A stretch of 27,464 nt of DNA from Clostridiales bacterium UBA1206 (GTDB lineage Bacteria; Bacillota; Clostridia; Oscillospirales; CAG-382). Numbering within the stretch: position 1 is the first letter of the stretch; each line of letters starts with the position of its first letter. The stretch is taken from contig DBXS01000034.1 in the NCBI GenBank assembly GCA_002310055.1, forward strand, positions 28,476-55,939. The letters run 5' to 3'. Below are positions 15,379-22,233 of this stretch, piece by piece. The position numbers and the translations under genes were made by a program. Below the pieces are notes generated by a model, which did not search any database, had not been told where the DNA came from, and saw only the letters and a list, made by a program, of their open reading frames with translations.

Positions 15379-15735
15379 CTACTCGCTCCATTCTTCAGCC
15401 AGACCGCGCAGTATCAGCGTGGAACAGTTCATATCCTCGGGCTTGTCACGGTATCCGTGGTCGTTCCTGAGATCGAACGCGAGCACCGCCGCCGGGATCT
15501 TCCCGCGGTATGCGAGCTGCTTTTTCGCGGCGGCGATACGCGTCTTGGCGTTTTTCACGGCCCTGGACGTGTTCTTGCCGTTTTCCAGCTCGTTGAGCTC
15601 CTCGCGCGTGATCCCAAGGTAAGCCGCGAGCGACTCGGTATCGGGGACCGTCGCGGGGTTCTGGATAAGATACTTCTCGAAATAATCCGCAATGAGGTTT
15701 TCGAGCGAGGATATCTTAAACGGGTACTTTTTCAT
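15379..15735 (-). CDS. terS: Phage terminase small subunit
   Basis: A 118-residue protein from the ATG at 15735. A second ATG two codons upstream (15741) sits only 2-3 nt from the AGAGGAGAA site, so the inner start has better spacing (8 nt). It has a helix-turn-helix-like DNA-recognition segment (TESLAAYLGITREELNELE) followed by a basic helix (NAKTRIAAAKKQLAYRGK) and the tail motif AAVLAFDLRNDHGYRDKPE, characteristic of small terminase subunits. It would recognise the packaging site on the DNA. It is the first gene of the phage operon. Confidence 0.78.
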   Translation of the reverse strand: MKKYPFKISSLENLIADYFEKYLIQNPATVPDTESLAAYLGITREELNELENGKNTSRAVKNAKTRIAAAKKQLAYRGKIPAAVLAFDLRNDHGYRDKPEDMNCSTLILRGLAEEWSE

Positions 15736-15778
15736 TCTCATTTCTCCTCTCTGTGCCGTACCGTTTTCAAACGTGCGG

Positions 15779-15811
15779 GGGAACCGGCCGCGCCGGCTGC
15801 GATCCGTTCCC
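15779..15811 (-). other. Structured leader hairpin of the phage operon
   Basis: Outer pair GGGAAC (15779-15784) with GTTCCC (15806-15811) encloses a GC-rich inner stem, CCGGC (15784-15788) with GCCGG (15792-15796). It lies in the roughly 85-nt untranslated leader between promoter and first gene, about 40 nt from the start codon. Confidence 0.55.
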
Positions 15812-15827
15812 GGCCCGTCACACTTTC

Positions 15828-15856
15828 ATTCTAAACCCGGTTTTGCGGCTATTCAA
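15828..15856 (-). promoter_or_regulatory. Promoter of the phage operon
   Basis: On the minus strand, TTGAAT (15856-15851), a 17-bp spacer and TAGAAT (15833-15828); each hexamer is one base off consensus. It is the only good promoter found ahead of the 12-gene operon. A further -10-like TATATT at 15860-15855 lacks a well-spaced -35. Confidence 0.72.
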
Positions 15857-15861
15857 TATAA

Positions 15862-15875
15862 CGAACAAATGTTCG
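15862..15875. promoter_or_regulatory. LexA/DinR-type SOS operator upstream of the phage operon
   Basis: CGAACAAATGTTCG is a perfect match to the Gram-positive LexA/DinR pattern CGAAC-N4-GTTCG, with the symmetry extending one more base on each side (A...T). It sits 5 bp upstream of the -35 box of the phage-operon promoter. An unrelated phage-repressor operator is the alternative. Confidence 0.75.
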
Positions 15876-15889
15876 TATACTGTCACAAA

Positions 15890-15917
15890 AAAACATGCCC
15901 GGTTTTGGGCATGTTTT
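15890..15917. terminator. Terminator after trkH
   Basis: An 11-bp perfect stem, AAAACATGCCC (15890-15900) with GGGCATGTTTT (15907-15917), and a 6-nt loop. On the minus strand it is followed by a run of seven U, so trkA-trkH transcription stops before the phage operon. Confidence 0.92.
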
Positions 15918-15951
15918 ACAAATTGCGTTATTTCGGTTTGTTTTTACGCGT

Positions 15952-17400
15952 TTATCTTCTTTTCCAGACCGCGGGGGAAAAGAGCATGAGCATGGGGAAA
16001 ATCTCAAGCCTGCCCACGAGCATATCGAATATGAGCACGATCTTGGCGTAGAACGGGAAGAATCCGTAGTTGCAGGTGGGGCCTACGAGATTGAGACCGG
16101 GGCCGATGTTGTTGATGTTCGCTATCACGGCGGTGACGTTGGTGGTGAAATCGTAGCCGGCGAAAGACACCACGAACACCGAAACTATCGCGATGATTAT
16201 AAGGGTGGAAAAATACACGGTCACGCGGTTGAGCGTCTCCTGTTCCACGGGTTTGCCGTCCTGCTTGACGGTCACCACGCTCTGCGGATGGAGCATACGC
16301 TTAAGCTCGGCTTTGAGCGATTTCAAAAGCAGTATCGCGCGCGTAACTTTAAGACCGCCGCCGGTCGAACCGGCGCAGGCGCCGAGCATCATCAGCGCCA
16401 CGAGTATGAACTTGGAAAGTTCGGGCCACGCGTCGAAGTTGGCGGTGGAATAACCGGTGGTCGTGATAATCGCGTTGACCTGGAAGAACGAATGCTTGAG
16501 CGCTTCGCCGAAAGAATTGTAAAGGTGCGCGATATTCGCGGTGATGACCGCGGTCGCCGCGCCGACTATGCACAGATACGTCTTGAATTCGCCGTTCTTG
16601 CGCACCTGGCGGAACTCACGCAGTATCATAAGGTAGTAGATGTTGAAGTTGATGCCGAAAAGCATCATATAAATCGCAATTACGATCTGGCAGTACGAGG
16701 AATACGACGCTATGCCGGTGTTCAGCAGCGCGAAACCGCCGGTGCCCGCCGTGCCCATCGAAAGCGTGAAGGCTTCGAATAACGTCATCCCGCCGCAAAG
16801 GAGGAGTATGGTTTCGGTCAGCGTGAGCCCGAAGTATATGGCGTAAAGTATGCGCGCCGAAGAATGTATCTTCGGGGTGATCTTGTCTACGGTCGGACCG
16901 GTGCTTTCCGCGCGCAGGATATGCAGGCTCATTCCGTTGCCCTTGCCGAGCGGCGCTATGGCTATGATGAATACGAGTATCCCAAGGCCGCCCATCCAGT
17001 GGAGGAACGATCTCCAGAAGAGTATCGATCTCGATAGGCATTCCACGTCCGAAAGTATCGAAGCGCCGGTGGTCGTAAGGCCGGAGACCGTCTCGTACAC
17101 CGCGTCGAGATACGAAGGTATCTCACCCGAGATGACGAACGGCAGCGCGCCGAGCATCGAGACGACGACCCACGAAAGCGAAACGATTATAAATCCTTCG
17201 CGGGCGTAGATCGCTTTGTCTTCGGTCTTTACGCGGGTGAGCAGCACGCCCAGGACCGCCATTATTGCTATCGTCACGCCGAAACCCAGCGCCGGCAGCC
17301 ATTCGGCGTATAGGAGCGCCACGCCCAGCGACAGGACGAGCAGCGCCGCGACCAGCAGCAGTATCTTGCCTAAATAGTTACAGGTTATCTTGATGTTCAT
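15952..17400 (-). CDS. trkH: Potassium uptake channel subunit TrkH/KtrB
   Basis: A 482-residue integral membrane protein of the Trk/Ktr/HKT family, with four membrane-pore-membrane units. The pore-loop filter regions are visible: VSGLTTTGASIL, SMGTAGTGGFAL, ITTTGYSTANF and NINNIGPGLNLVG. It imports K+ together with the cytoplasmic regulator TrkA, encoded just upstream. The ATG overlaps the trkA stop (ATGA), so synthesis of the two subunits is coupled. Length is normal for TrkH. A clear terminator follows. Confidence 0.93.
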   Translation of the reverse strand: MNIKITCNYLGKILLLVAALLVLSLGVALLYAEWLPALGFGVTIAIMAVLGVLLTRVKTEDKAIYAREGFIIVSLSWVVVSMLGALPFVISGEIPSYLDAVYETVSGLTTTGASILSDVECLSRSILFWRSFLHWMGGLGILVFIIAIAPLGKGNGMSLHILRAESTGPTVDKITPKIHSSARILYAIYFGLTLTETILLLCGGMTLFEAFTLSMGTAGTGGFALLNTGIASYSSYCQIVIAIYMMLFGINFNIYYLMILREFRQVRKNGEFKTYLCIVGAATAVITANIAHLYNSFGEALKHSFFQVNAIITTTGYSTANFDAWPELSKFILVALMMLGACAGSTGGGLKVTRAILLLKSLKAELKRMLHPQSVVTVKQDGKPVEQETLNRVTVYFSTLIIIAIVSVFVVSFAGYDFTTNVTAVIANINNIGPGLNLVGPTCNYGFFPFYAKIVLIFDMLVGRLEIFPMLMLFSPAVWKRR

Positions 17401-18776
17401 TCGGCTTTCACCGCGTCCTTTTCAAAAATATCTTTAAGGTCGCTTATCGGATGTTCGGCGTCGGTGACTGCTATTATGATGTCGTGCGGTTTGATACAGT
17501 CGTCGCCGCGCGGGATGATGATCTGGTAGTTGCGGCTTATGCAGGCGATAAGCACGTTCTGCCTTACGTTAAGTTTGGAAAGCGGCACGTTGAAATACGT
17601 CGCGCTGTCGGGAGCCAGGAATTCAAGCGCTTCGACCTTGCCGTTGACGATGCGGTGGAGCGAACGCACGCTGCCTTCGCCGCTGTTGCTCTTGGCGCGT
17701 ATGTAGCGCACTATCTCGTTCGCAACAAGGTCCTTGGGGCAGACGATGCTGCCTATGTCGGTGTCGCTGAACAGCTTGGCGTATTCGGTACGGTCGATCT
17801 TGGAAACGGTCTTTTCCACGCCCAGACGGCCCACGTACATAGAAATTATAAGGTTTTCTTCGTCTATGCCGGTGAGCGCGATGACCGCGTCGGCCCTGCC
17901 CACGCCCTGGGATTCGAGGAAACCTTTTCTGGAAGCGTCGCCGTGGATGACGAGCTGCTTGGGGAACCGCTGCGAAAAGCGCGTGCAGACTTCTTCGTCC
18001 TTTTCAATAAGCGTGACTTCCACGCCGCTCTTTTCAAGCTCTTCGGTCAGATATTCGGCGACCTTGCTGCCGCCCACAATGACGACGTAGCGTATCTTCT
18101 TGCTCACTATGTCAAGACTCTTTATGAGCTTGGCGAGATCGCTTCTGGCGGCGGTGACGGTGATGCGGTCGTTGGCTTTGAGCTCGAAACGCCCGTTGGG
18201 GATGAACACCTGATCGCCGCGTTCGACCGCGCAGACCAGCACGTGCAGACCGAGTATGTCGGTCACGTCCATAATGCGTTTGCCTTCGAGCTTGCCGCCC
18301 TCGTCGACTTTGAGTTCAACGAGCTCCACGCGCCCTTTGTCGAACGAGTCGCGTTTCAAAAACAGCGGGAACTGTATCAGGCGGTAGATCTCCTGCGCCG
18401 CGGTCTGTTCGGGGTTGATGGAAAGCGAAAGTCCCAGCTGTTCGCGCAAGAACGCTATCTGCTGGTTGTATTCGGGGTTCCTCACGCGCGCTATCGTGTG
18501 CTTGCAGCCCAGTTTCTTTGCCGAAATGCAGCACAGCAGGTTTATTTCGTCCGCGTTGGTGCAGGCGATGAGCACGTCGGTATCCTGTACTCCCGCCGAT
18601 TTGAGCACTTCGAGCGAAGCTCCGTTGCCCTGGATCACCATAATGTCCAGAAGCTGCTGCGCTTCTTCCAGAAGCTTGGCGTCGGTATCGATAACTATTA
18701 TGTCATGGTCCTCGCGTGATAACTGCTCGCAAAGCGAATAACCCACCTTGCCTGCGCCTACTATGATTATCTTCAT
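17397..18776 (-). CDS. trkA: Trk system potassium uptake regulatory subunit TrkA
   Basis: A 459-residue peripheral protein that gates TrkH on nucleotide binding. It has two RCK units in tandem. The first nucleotide-binding fold starts IIIVGAGKVGYSL (3-15) and has VIDTD at the end of strand two. The second starts at VVIVGGSKVAEYL (about 229-241), with VTLIEKD and VIHGDASRKGF. Each is followed by an RCK_C-like domain. ATG 18776 is preferred, since the GGAGG site lies about 10 nt upstream and the fold begins at once; the frame can be extended 24 codons, but only across the leader hairpin. It is the first gene of the operon. Confidence 0.93.
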   Translation of the reverse strand: MKIIIVGAGKVGYSLCEQLSREDHDIIVIDTDAKLLEEAQQLLDIMVIQGNGASLEVLKSAGVQDTDVLIACTNADEINLLCCISAKKLGCKHTIARVRNPEYNQQIAFLREQLGLSLSINPEQTAAQEIYRLIQFPLFLKRDSFDKGRVELVELKVDEGGKLEGKRIMDVTDILGLHVLVCAVERGDQVFIPNGRFELKANDRITVTAARSDLAKLIKSLDIVSKKIRYVVIVGGSKVAEYLTEELEKSGVEVTLIEKDEEVCTRFSQRFPKQLVIHGDASRKGFLESQGVGRADAVIALTGIDEENLIISMYVGRLGVEKTVSKIDRTEYAKLFSDTDIGSIVCPKDLVANEIVRYIRAKSNSGEGSVRSLHRIVNGKVEALEFLAPDSATYFNVPLSKLNVRQNVLIACISRNYQIIIPRGDDCIKPHDIIIAVTDAEHPISDLKDIFEKDAVKAE

Positions 18777-18795
18777 ACTGTCAAGGCCTCCGTCG

Positions 18796-18829
18796 GCACC
18801 CGCGCCTTTCTTCAGCGTACGCGCGGTGC
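18796..18829 (-). other. Hairpin in trkA leader
   Basis: GCACCCGCGC (18796-18805) pairs with GCGCGGTGC (18821-18829) over 9 bp with one bulge. It lies between promoter and the GGAGG site, in a leader of about 65 nt. Confidence 0.5.
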
Positions 18830-18847
18830 TTATTTTATGAATAAACA

Positions 18848-18876
18848 ATTATATAACAATTCTGCGCTTTTGTCAA
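18848..18876 (-). promoter_or_regulatory. Promoter of trkA-trkH
   Basis: On the minus strand, TTGACA (18876-18871), a 17-bp spacer and TATAAT (18853-18848), both perfect consensus at the ideal distance. Confidence 0.92.
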
Positions 18877-18889
18877 GAAAAAGAAAACA

Positions 18890-18937
18890 TCCTTTTCCAA
18901 AAAGCGACCGTGCCGGTCGTTTGCGGACGCGGCACGG
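18890..18937 (-). terminator. Terminator after nagB
   Basis: On the minus strand CCGTGCCG pairs with CGGCACGG (18930-18937 with 18908-18915), followed by TCGCTTTTT. Confidence 0.78.
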
Positions 18938-18956
18938 TTTTGGTCTGTACGTATTT

Positions 18957-19679
18957 TCAGCCTTCGAAAGCGGCTCTGTCGCAGATGACGATAACGTCGG
19001 GATGAGTCTTGAGCAGAGTCGAAGGGATGTGGCAGGTGATGCGGTCGTTGAGCATATTCTCAATGACGTAATGCTTGTTCTTGCCGCTGGCGAGCACGAG
19101 TATCTTGCGCGCCTTCATAATGGTGCCCATACCCATAGTGATCGCTTTGGTGGGGACGTCCGCTTTGGAAGCGAAGAAGCGGGAATTGGCTTCTATAGTG
19201 TTGTCGGTGAGGGAAGTGAGATGAGTGCCTACGTAGAGCGCGTCTTCGGGCTCGTTGAAACCGATATGGCCGTTTTGGCCCACGCCCAGCACCTGGATGT
19301 CGACATTGCCGGCGTCTTCAACGGCTTTGTCGTAGGCGGCGCCTTCGGCGGCGGGATCTTCGGCGAGTCCGTTGGGAACGTGGGTGCGCGATTTATCTAT
19401 GTCGACATGGTCAAAAAGATTGTGGTTCATAAAGTAGCGGTAGGACTGGTCGTGATCGGGAGCGAGAGGATAGTATTCGTCGAGATTGTAGGTGGTGACG
19501 TCCTTGAACGTGATCTCGCCGGCTTTGTTCATGCGGCGGAGTTCTTCGTACATACCCACGGGGGTGGAACCGGTGGCGAGTCCGAGCACGCATTTGGGCT
19601 TTGATTTGAGCAGGTCGGCTATTATTTTGGCGCCCGCTTTGGACATTTCTTCGTAGTTTTCGCAAACGATGAACTTCAT
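18957..19679 (-). CDS. nagB: Glucosamine-6-phosphate deaminase
   Basis: A 240-residue cytoplasmic enzyme converting glucosamine 6-phosphate to fructose 6-phosphate and ammonia, the last step of amino-sugar and sialic-acid breakdown. Marks are LATGSTPVGMY (34-44), NLDEYY (65-70) with the catalytic base D67, and GVGQNGHIGFNEP (132-144) with H138 and E143. Length matches the short Gram-positive form (no allosteric C-terminal extension as in E. coli). A GGAGGAATCACCC stretch precedes the ATG. It has its own promoter (19742-19770), and a sialate-esterase-type gene is divergent from it, which points to host-glycan amino-sugar use. Confidence 0.94.
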   Translation of the reverse strand: MKFIVCENYEEMSKAGAKIIADLLKSKPKCVLGLATGSTPVGMYEELRRMNKAGEITFKDVTTYNLDEYYPLAPDHDQSYRYFMNHNLFDHVDIDKSRTHVPNGLAEDPAAEGAAYDKAVEDAGNVDIQVLGVGQNGHIGFNEPEDALYVGTHLTSLTDNTIEANSRFFASKADVPTKAITMGMGTIMKARKILVLASGKNKHYVIENMLNDRITCHIPSTLLKTHPDVIVICDRAAFEG

Positions 19680-19741
19680 AGGGTGATTCCTCCGTTTATT
19701 TCAATATTGCGGCGCGTAAGCGCGCGCCTTTTCACACGGCT

Positions 19742-19770
19742 ATTCTATCACAACGCAAAGCCAAAGTCAA
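19742..19770 (-). promoter_or_regulatory. Promoter of nagB
   Basis: On the minus strand, TTGACT (19770-19765), a 17-bp spacer and TAGAAT (19747-19742), with TG one base before the -10. Confidence 0.82.
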
Positions 19771-19808
19771 CCGATTTTGCGAAATCCGAAAGAAATAAAA
19801 AAAGCGTA

Positions 19809-19837
19809 TTGACATTTGCGCGCAAAAACTATAAACT
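19809..19837 (+). promoter_or_regulatory. Probable promoter of the SGNH esterase gene
   Basis: TTGACA at 19809-19814. The -10 is either TATAAA (19830-19835, 15-bp spacer) or TAAACT (19832-19837, 17-bp spacer). Confidence 0.6.
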
Positions 19838-19872
19838 TGTTCGTAACAAAGCGCAAAGGCAGGTAAAAGACT

Positions 19873-20673
19873 ATGCAGACAGACGTCATACTGTTCCTGG
19901 GTCAGAGCAATATGCAGGGGCAGACCGAGCGGCTTTCGGAATGCGAGCCCGTGGAAGGCGCTCTTGAATACCGCTTTCTCACCGATACGCTTGAAACCCT
20001 CAAAAACCCCGTGGGCGAAAACATCCGTTACGGTTTTTCCGCCGGTTACAGGTTCGAAGAAGATACCGATATAAGCGAATGGCTCCGGGATCACGCGGCG
20101 GGCGAAGCGTGTTTCGGCAACACAAATATGGTGCCGGAATTCTGCCGCGCGTACGTAAAAGGTACCGGCAGAAAAGTCGTCGCGGTCCATATCGCCAAAG
20201 GCTCCACGGACGTCGCCTGCTGGGTCCCCGGCAACGCCGGATACAGCATTATAAAAACCAAAGCTTCCGCGGCGCTTGCCAAAGTCGGCGCACAGAATAT
20301 CGGTCATTTGTTCGCCGTGTGGCTCCAGGGCGAATCCGACGCGGTCTGCGGCACGCCGAAAGAAACGTATAAGACCCGCCTCACCGCGCTGAAAGACGGG
20401 CTGAAGCGGGACGCAGGCGTCGAGAAGTTCTGCATAATCAAAGTCGGCGCTTTCACTTGCGACGCGCGCGACGAAGAGATATACGCCGCCCAGGAGGAAC
20501 TCTGCGCGACCGACCCCGATTTCGTGATGCTCACCCGTATCACGGCGGAACTTCTTAAACATAAAGAATACTGCAGCCCGGTCTACGGCGGCCACTACAG
20601 CGCGGCCGGTCAGGAGGCTATAGGCAGGTCCGCGGGCGGCGCGCTCGCGCTTCTTGTAAACGGGCAAACGTGA
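19873..20673 (+). CDS. SGNH-type sialate O-acetylesterase domain protein
   Basis: A 266-residue protein of the SASA/DUF303 carbohydrate-esterase group. The nucleophile block is LFLGQSNMQG (7-16, S12), the central block is AVWLQGESDA (148-157), and the catalytic His lies in GGHYSAAGQEAIG (H241). The usual Asp three residues before the His appears as Tyr (Y238), an oddity that might alter the triad. No signal peptide is present, so it acts on imported or intracellular acetylated sugars. Divergence from nagB supports a role in removing acetyl groups from sialic acid or acetylated amino sugars. Substrate specificity is not readable. Confidence 0.83.
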   Translation: MQTDVILFLGQSNMQGQTERLSECEPVEGALEYRFLTDTLETLKNPVGENIRYGFSAGYRFEEDTDISEWLRDHAAGEACFGNTNMVPEFCRAYVKGTGRKVVAVHIAKGSTDVACWVPGNAGYSIIKTKASAALAKVGAQNIGHLFAVWLQGESDAVCGTPKETYKTRLTALKDGLKRDAGVEKFCIIKVGAFTCDARDEEIYAAQEELCATDPDFVMLTRITAELLKHKEYCSPVYGGHYSAAGQEAIGRSAGGALALLVNGQT

Positions 20674-20743
20674 AAAGTGCGCTTTTTGTATGTAATGCAG
20701 TCAAAAAAACGCAAGCCGAAAAGAAAATTTATGCAAATAATAC

Positions 20744-20771
20744 TTGCAAAATTACAAAAAAGTAGTATAAT
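20744..20771 (+). promoter_or_regulatory. Promoter of asnS
   Basis: TTGCAA (20744-20749), a 16-bp spacer and TATAAT (20766-20771). The leader is only about 35 nt, too short for a T-box. Confidence 0.78.
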
Positions 20772-20809
20772 CAAAGTATATTTTTGAAATTTCCGAAAGG
20801 ATAAAAACC

Positions 20810-22216
20810 ATGTCCGTCAAAAAAGAATTAACTCCGTTATCATCGATCTTCGCGTCGCCCGAATCATTCGGCGGAAAACGCGTCACCGTGGGCGGCTGGA
20901 TCCGCAACAGCCGTTTTTCCAACGCGTTCGGCTTTATCGAACTCAACGACGGCACCTATTTCAAGCCCGTCCAGGTCGTCGCCGAAGAAGAGCGTTTGAA
21001 TAACTACAGAGATATATCCAAACAGAACATCGGCGCCTCGCTCAAAGTCACGGGCGTGCTCGAACTCACCCCTCAGGCGAAGCAGCCGTTCGAAATAAAG
21101 GCGGAGTCTATCGAAGTCACCGGCGCGTCCACCCCGGACTATCCGCTGCAGCCCAAGCGCCATTCGCTCGATTTTCTGCGCACCGTAGCGCATCTGCGCC
21201 CGCGCACCAACACGTTCAACGCGGTGTTCCGCGTGCGTTCCGCCGCCGCGCAGGGAATACACGAATTCTTTGCCAAAAACGGCTTCGTCTACGTCAACAC
21301 CCCAATCGTCACGGGCAGCGACGCCGAAGGCGCCGGCGAGATGTTCCGCCTCACCACGCTCGATATAAACGATCCTCCCCGTACCGAAGACGGCAAAGTC
21401 GATTTTTCCAAAGACTTCTTCGGCAGGTCCACCAACCTCACGGTCTCCGGCCAGCTGGAAGCCGAATGCTTCGCGCTCGCGTTTGCGAACGTCTATACCT
21501 TCGGTCCCACCTTCCGCGCCGAAAAATCCAACACTCCGCGCCACGCCGCCGAATTCTGGATGATCGAACCTGAGATGGCTTTCGCCGATCTCGAAGACTA
21601 TATGGACACCGCCGAGGCGATGACCAAATACGCAATAAAGTACGTTATGGAAAAATGCCCCGCCGAACTGCAGTTCTTCAACAGTTTTGTGGATAAAGGC
21701 CTGCTCGAACGGCTTGATCTCATTGTCAATTCCGATTTCGGAAGAGTAACATATACCGAGGCGGTAAAGCTTCTTACCGAATCGGGCGAAAAGTTCGAAT
21801 ATCCGGTGAGCTGGGGCATAGACCTCCAGACCGAACACGAACGCTATCTTACCGAAAAGATTTTTAAAAAGCCCGTGTTCGTCACCGATTATCCCAAGGA
21901 TATCAAAGCGTTCTATATGCGACTCAACGACGACGGCAAGACCGTCGCGGCGGCGGATATGCTTGTTCCCGGAGTCGGCGAACTCATCGGCGGCTCGCAG
22001 AGAGAAGAGCGGCTCGACCTGCTCGAAAAACGCATTGCCGAACTCGGCATGGATCCCAAAGATTACTGGTGGTATCTCGAGCTGCGCAAGTACGGCGGAG
22101 TAAAACACGCCGGCTACGGGCTCGGCTTTGAACGCCTTATAATGTATATCACCGGCATGTCCAACATCCGCGACGTCGAAGCGTTCCCGCGCACGCTGGG
22201 CAACGCCGAATTCTGA
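20810..22216 (+). CDS. asnS: Asparaginyl-tRNA synthetase
   Basis: A 468-residue class IIb synthetase that charges tRNA-Asn. An N-terminal OB-fold anticodon-binding domain (about 22-105, RVTVGGWIRNSRFSNAFGF) leads into the catalytic core. Class II motif 2 is FRAEKSNTPRHAAEFWMIEP, with the Arg and Glu used for ATP and aminoacyl-adenylate formation. Motif 3 is GYGLGFERLIMYITGMSNI. The ending FPRTLGNAEF is close to the AsnS-typical FPRTPGNAEF, which separates it from aspartyl and lysyl relatives. GAAAGG precedes the ATG. The aminotransferase gene follows after 17 bp. Confidence 0.95.
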   Translation: MSVKKELTPLSSIFASPESFGGKRVTVGGWIRNSRFSNAFGFIELNDGTYFKPVQVVAEEERLNNYRDISKQNIGASLKVTGVLELTPQAKQPFEIKAESIEVTGASTPDYPLQPKRHSLDFLRTVAHLRPRTNTFNAVFRVRSAAAQGIHEFFAKNGFVYVNTPIVTGSDAEGAGEMFRLTTLDINDPPRTEDGKVDFSKDFFGRSTNLTVSGQLEAECFALAFANVYTFGPTFRAEKSNTPRHAAEFWMIEPEMAFADLEDYMDTAEAMTKYAIKYVMEKCPAELQFFNSFVDKGLLERLDLIVNSDFGRVTYTEAVKLLTESGEKFEYPVSWGIDLQTEHERYLTEKIFKKPVFVTDYPKDIKAFYMRLNDDGKTVAAADMLVPGVGELIGGSQREERLDLLEKRIAELGMDPKDYWWYLELRKYGGVKHAGYGLGFERLIMYITGMSNIRDVEAFPRTLGNAEF

Positions 22217-22233
22217 TATCACATATACCCGGA

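Noticed and set aside
18777..18847. c-di-AMP (ydaO-type) riboswitch ahead of trkA
   Set aside because: The leader is about 65 nt with one simple hairpin; the known riboswitch is much longer.
20672..20692. Terminator after the esterase gene
   Set aside because: AAAAG-TGCG-CTTTTT is only a 5-bp AT-rich stem, not enough to list.
20772..20809. T-box or other riboswitch ahead of asnS
   Set aside because: The promoter leaves only about 35 nt of leader, with no stem or terminator, far too short.
20864..22222. Long open minus-strand frame (about 450 codons) opposite asnS
   Set aside because: The asnS protein is certain, and the antisense product has no recognisable motif or start signal.
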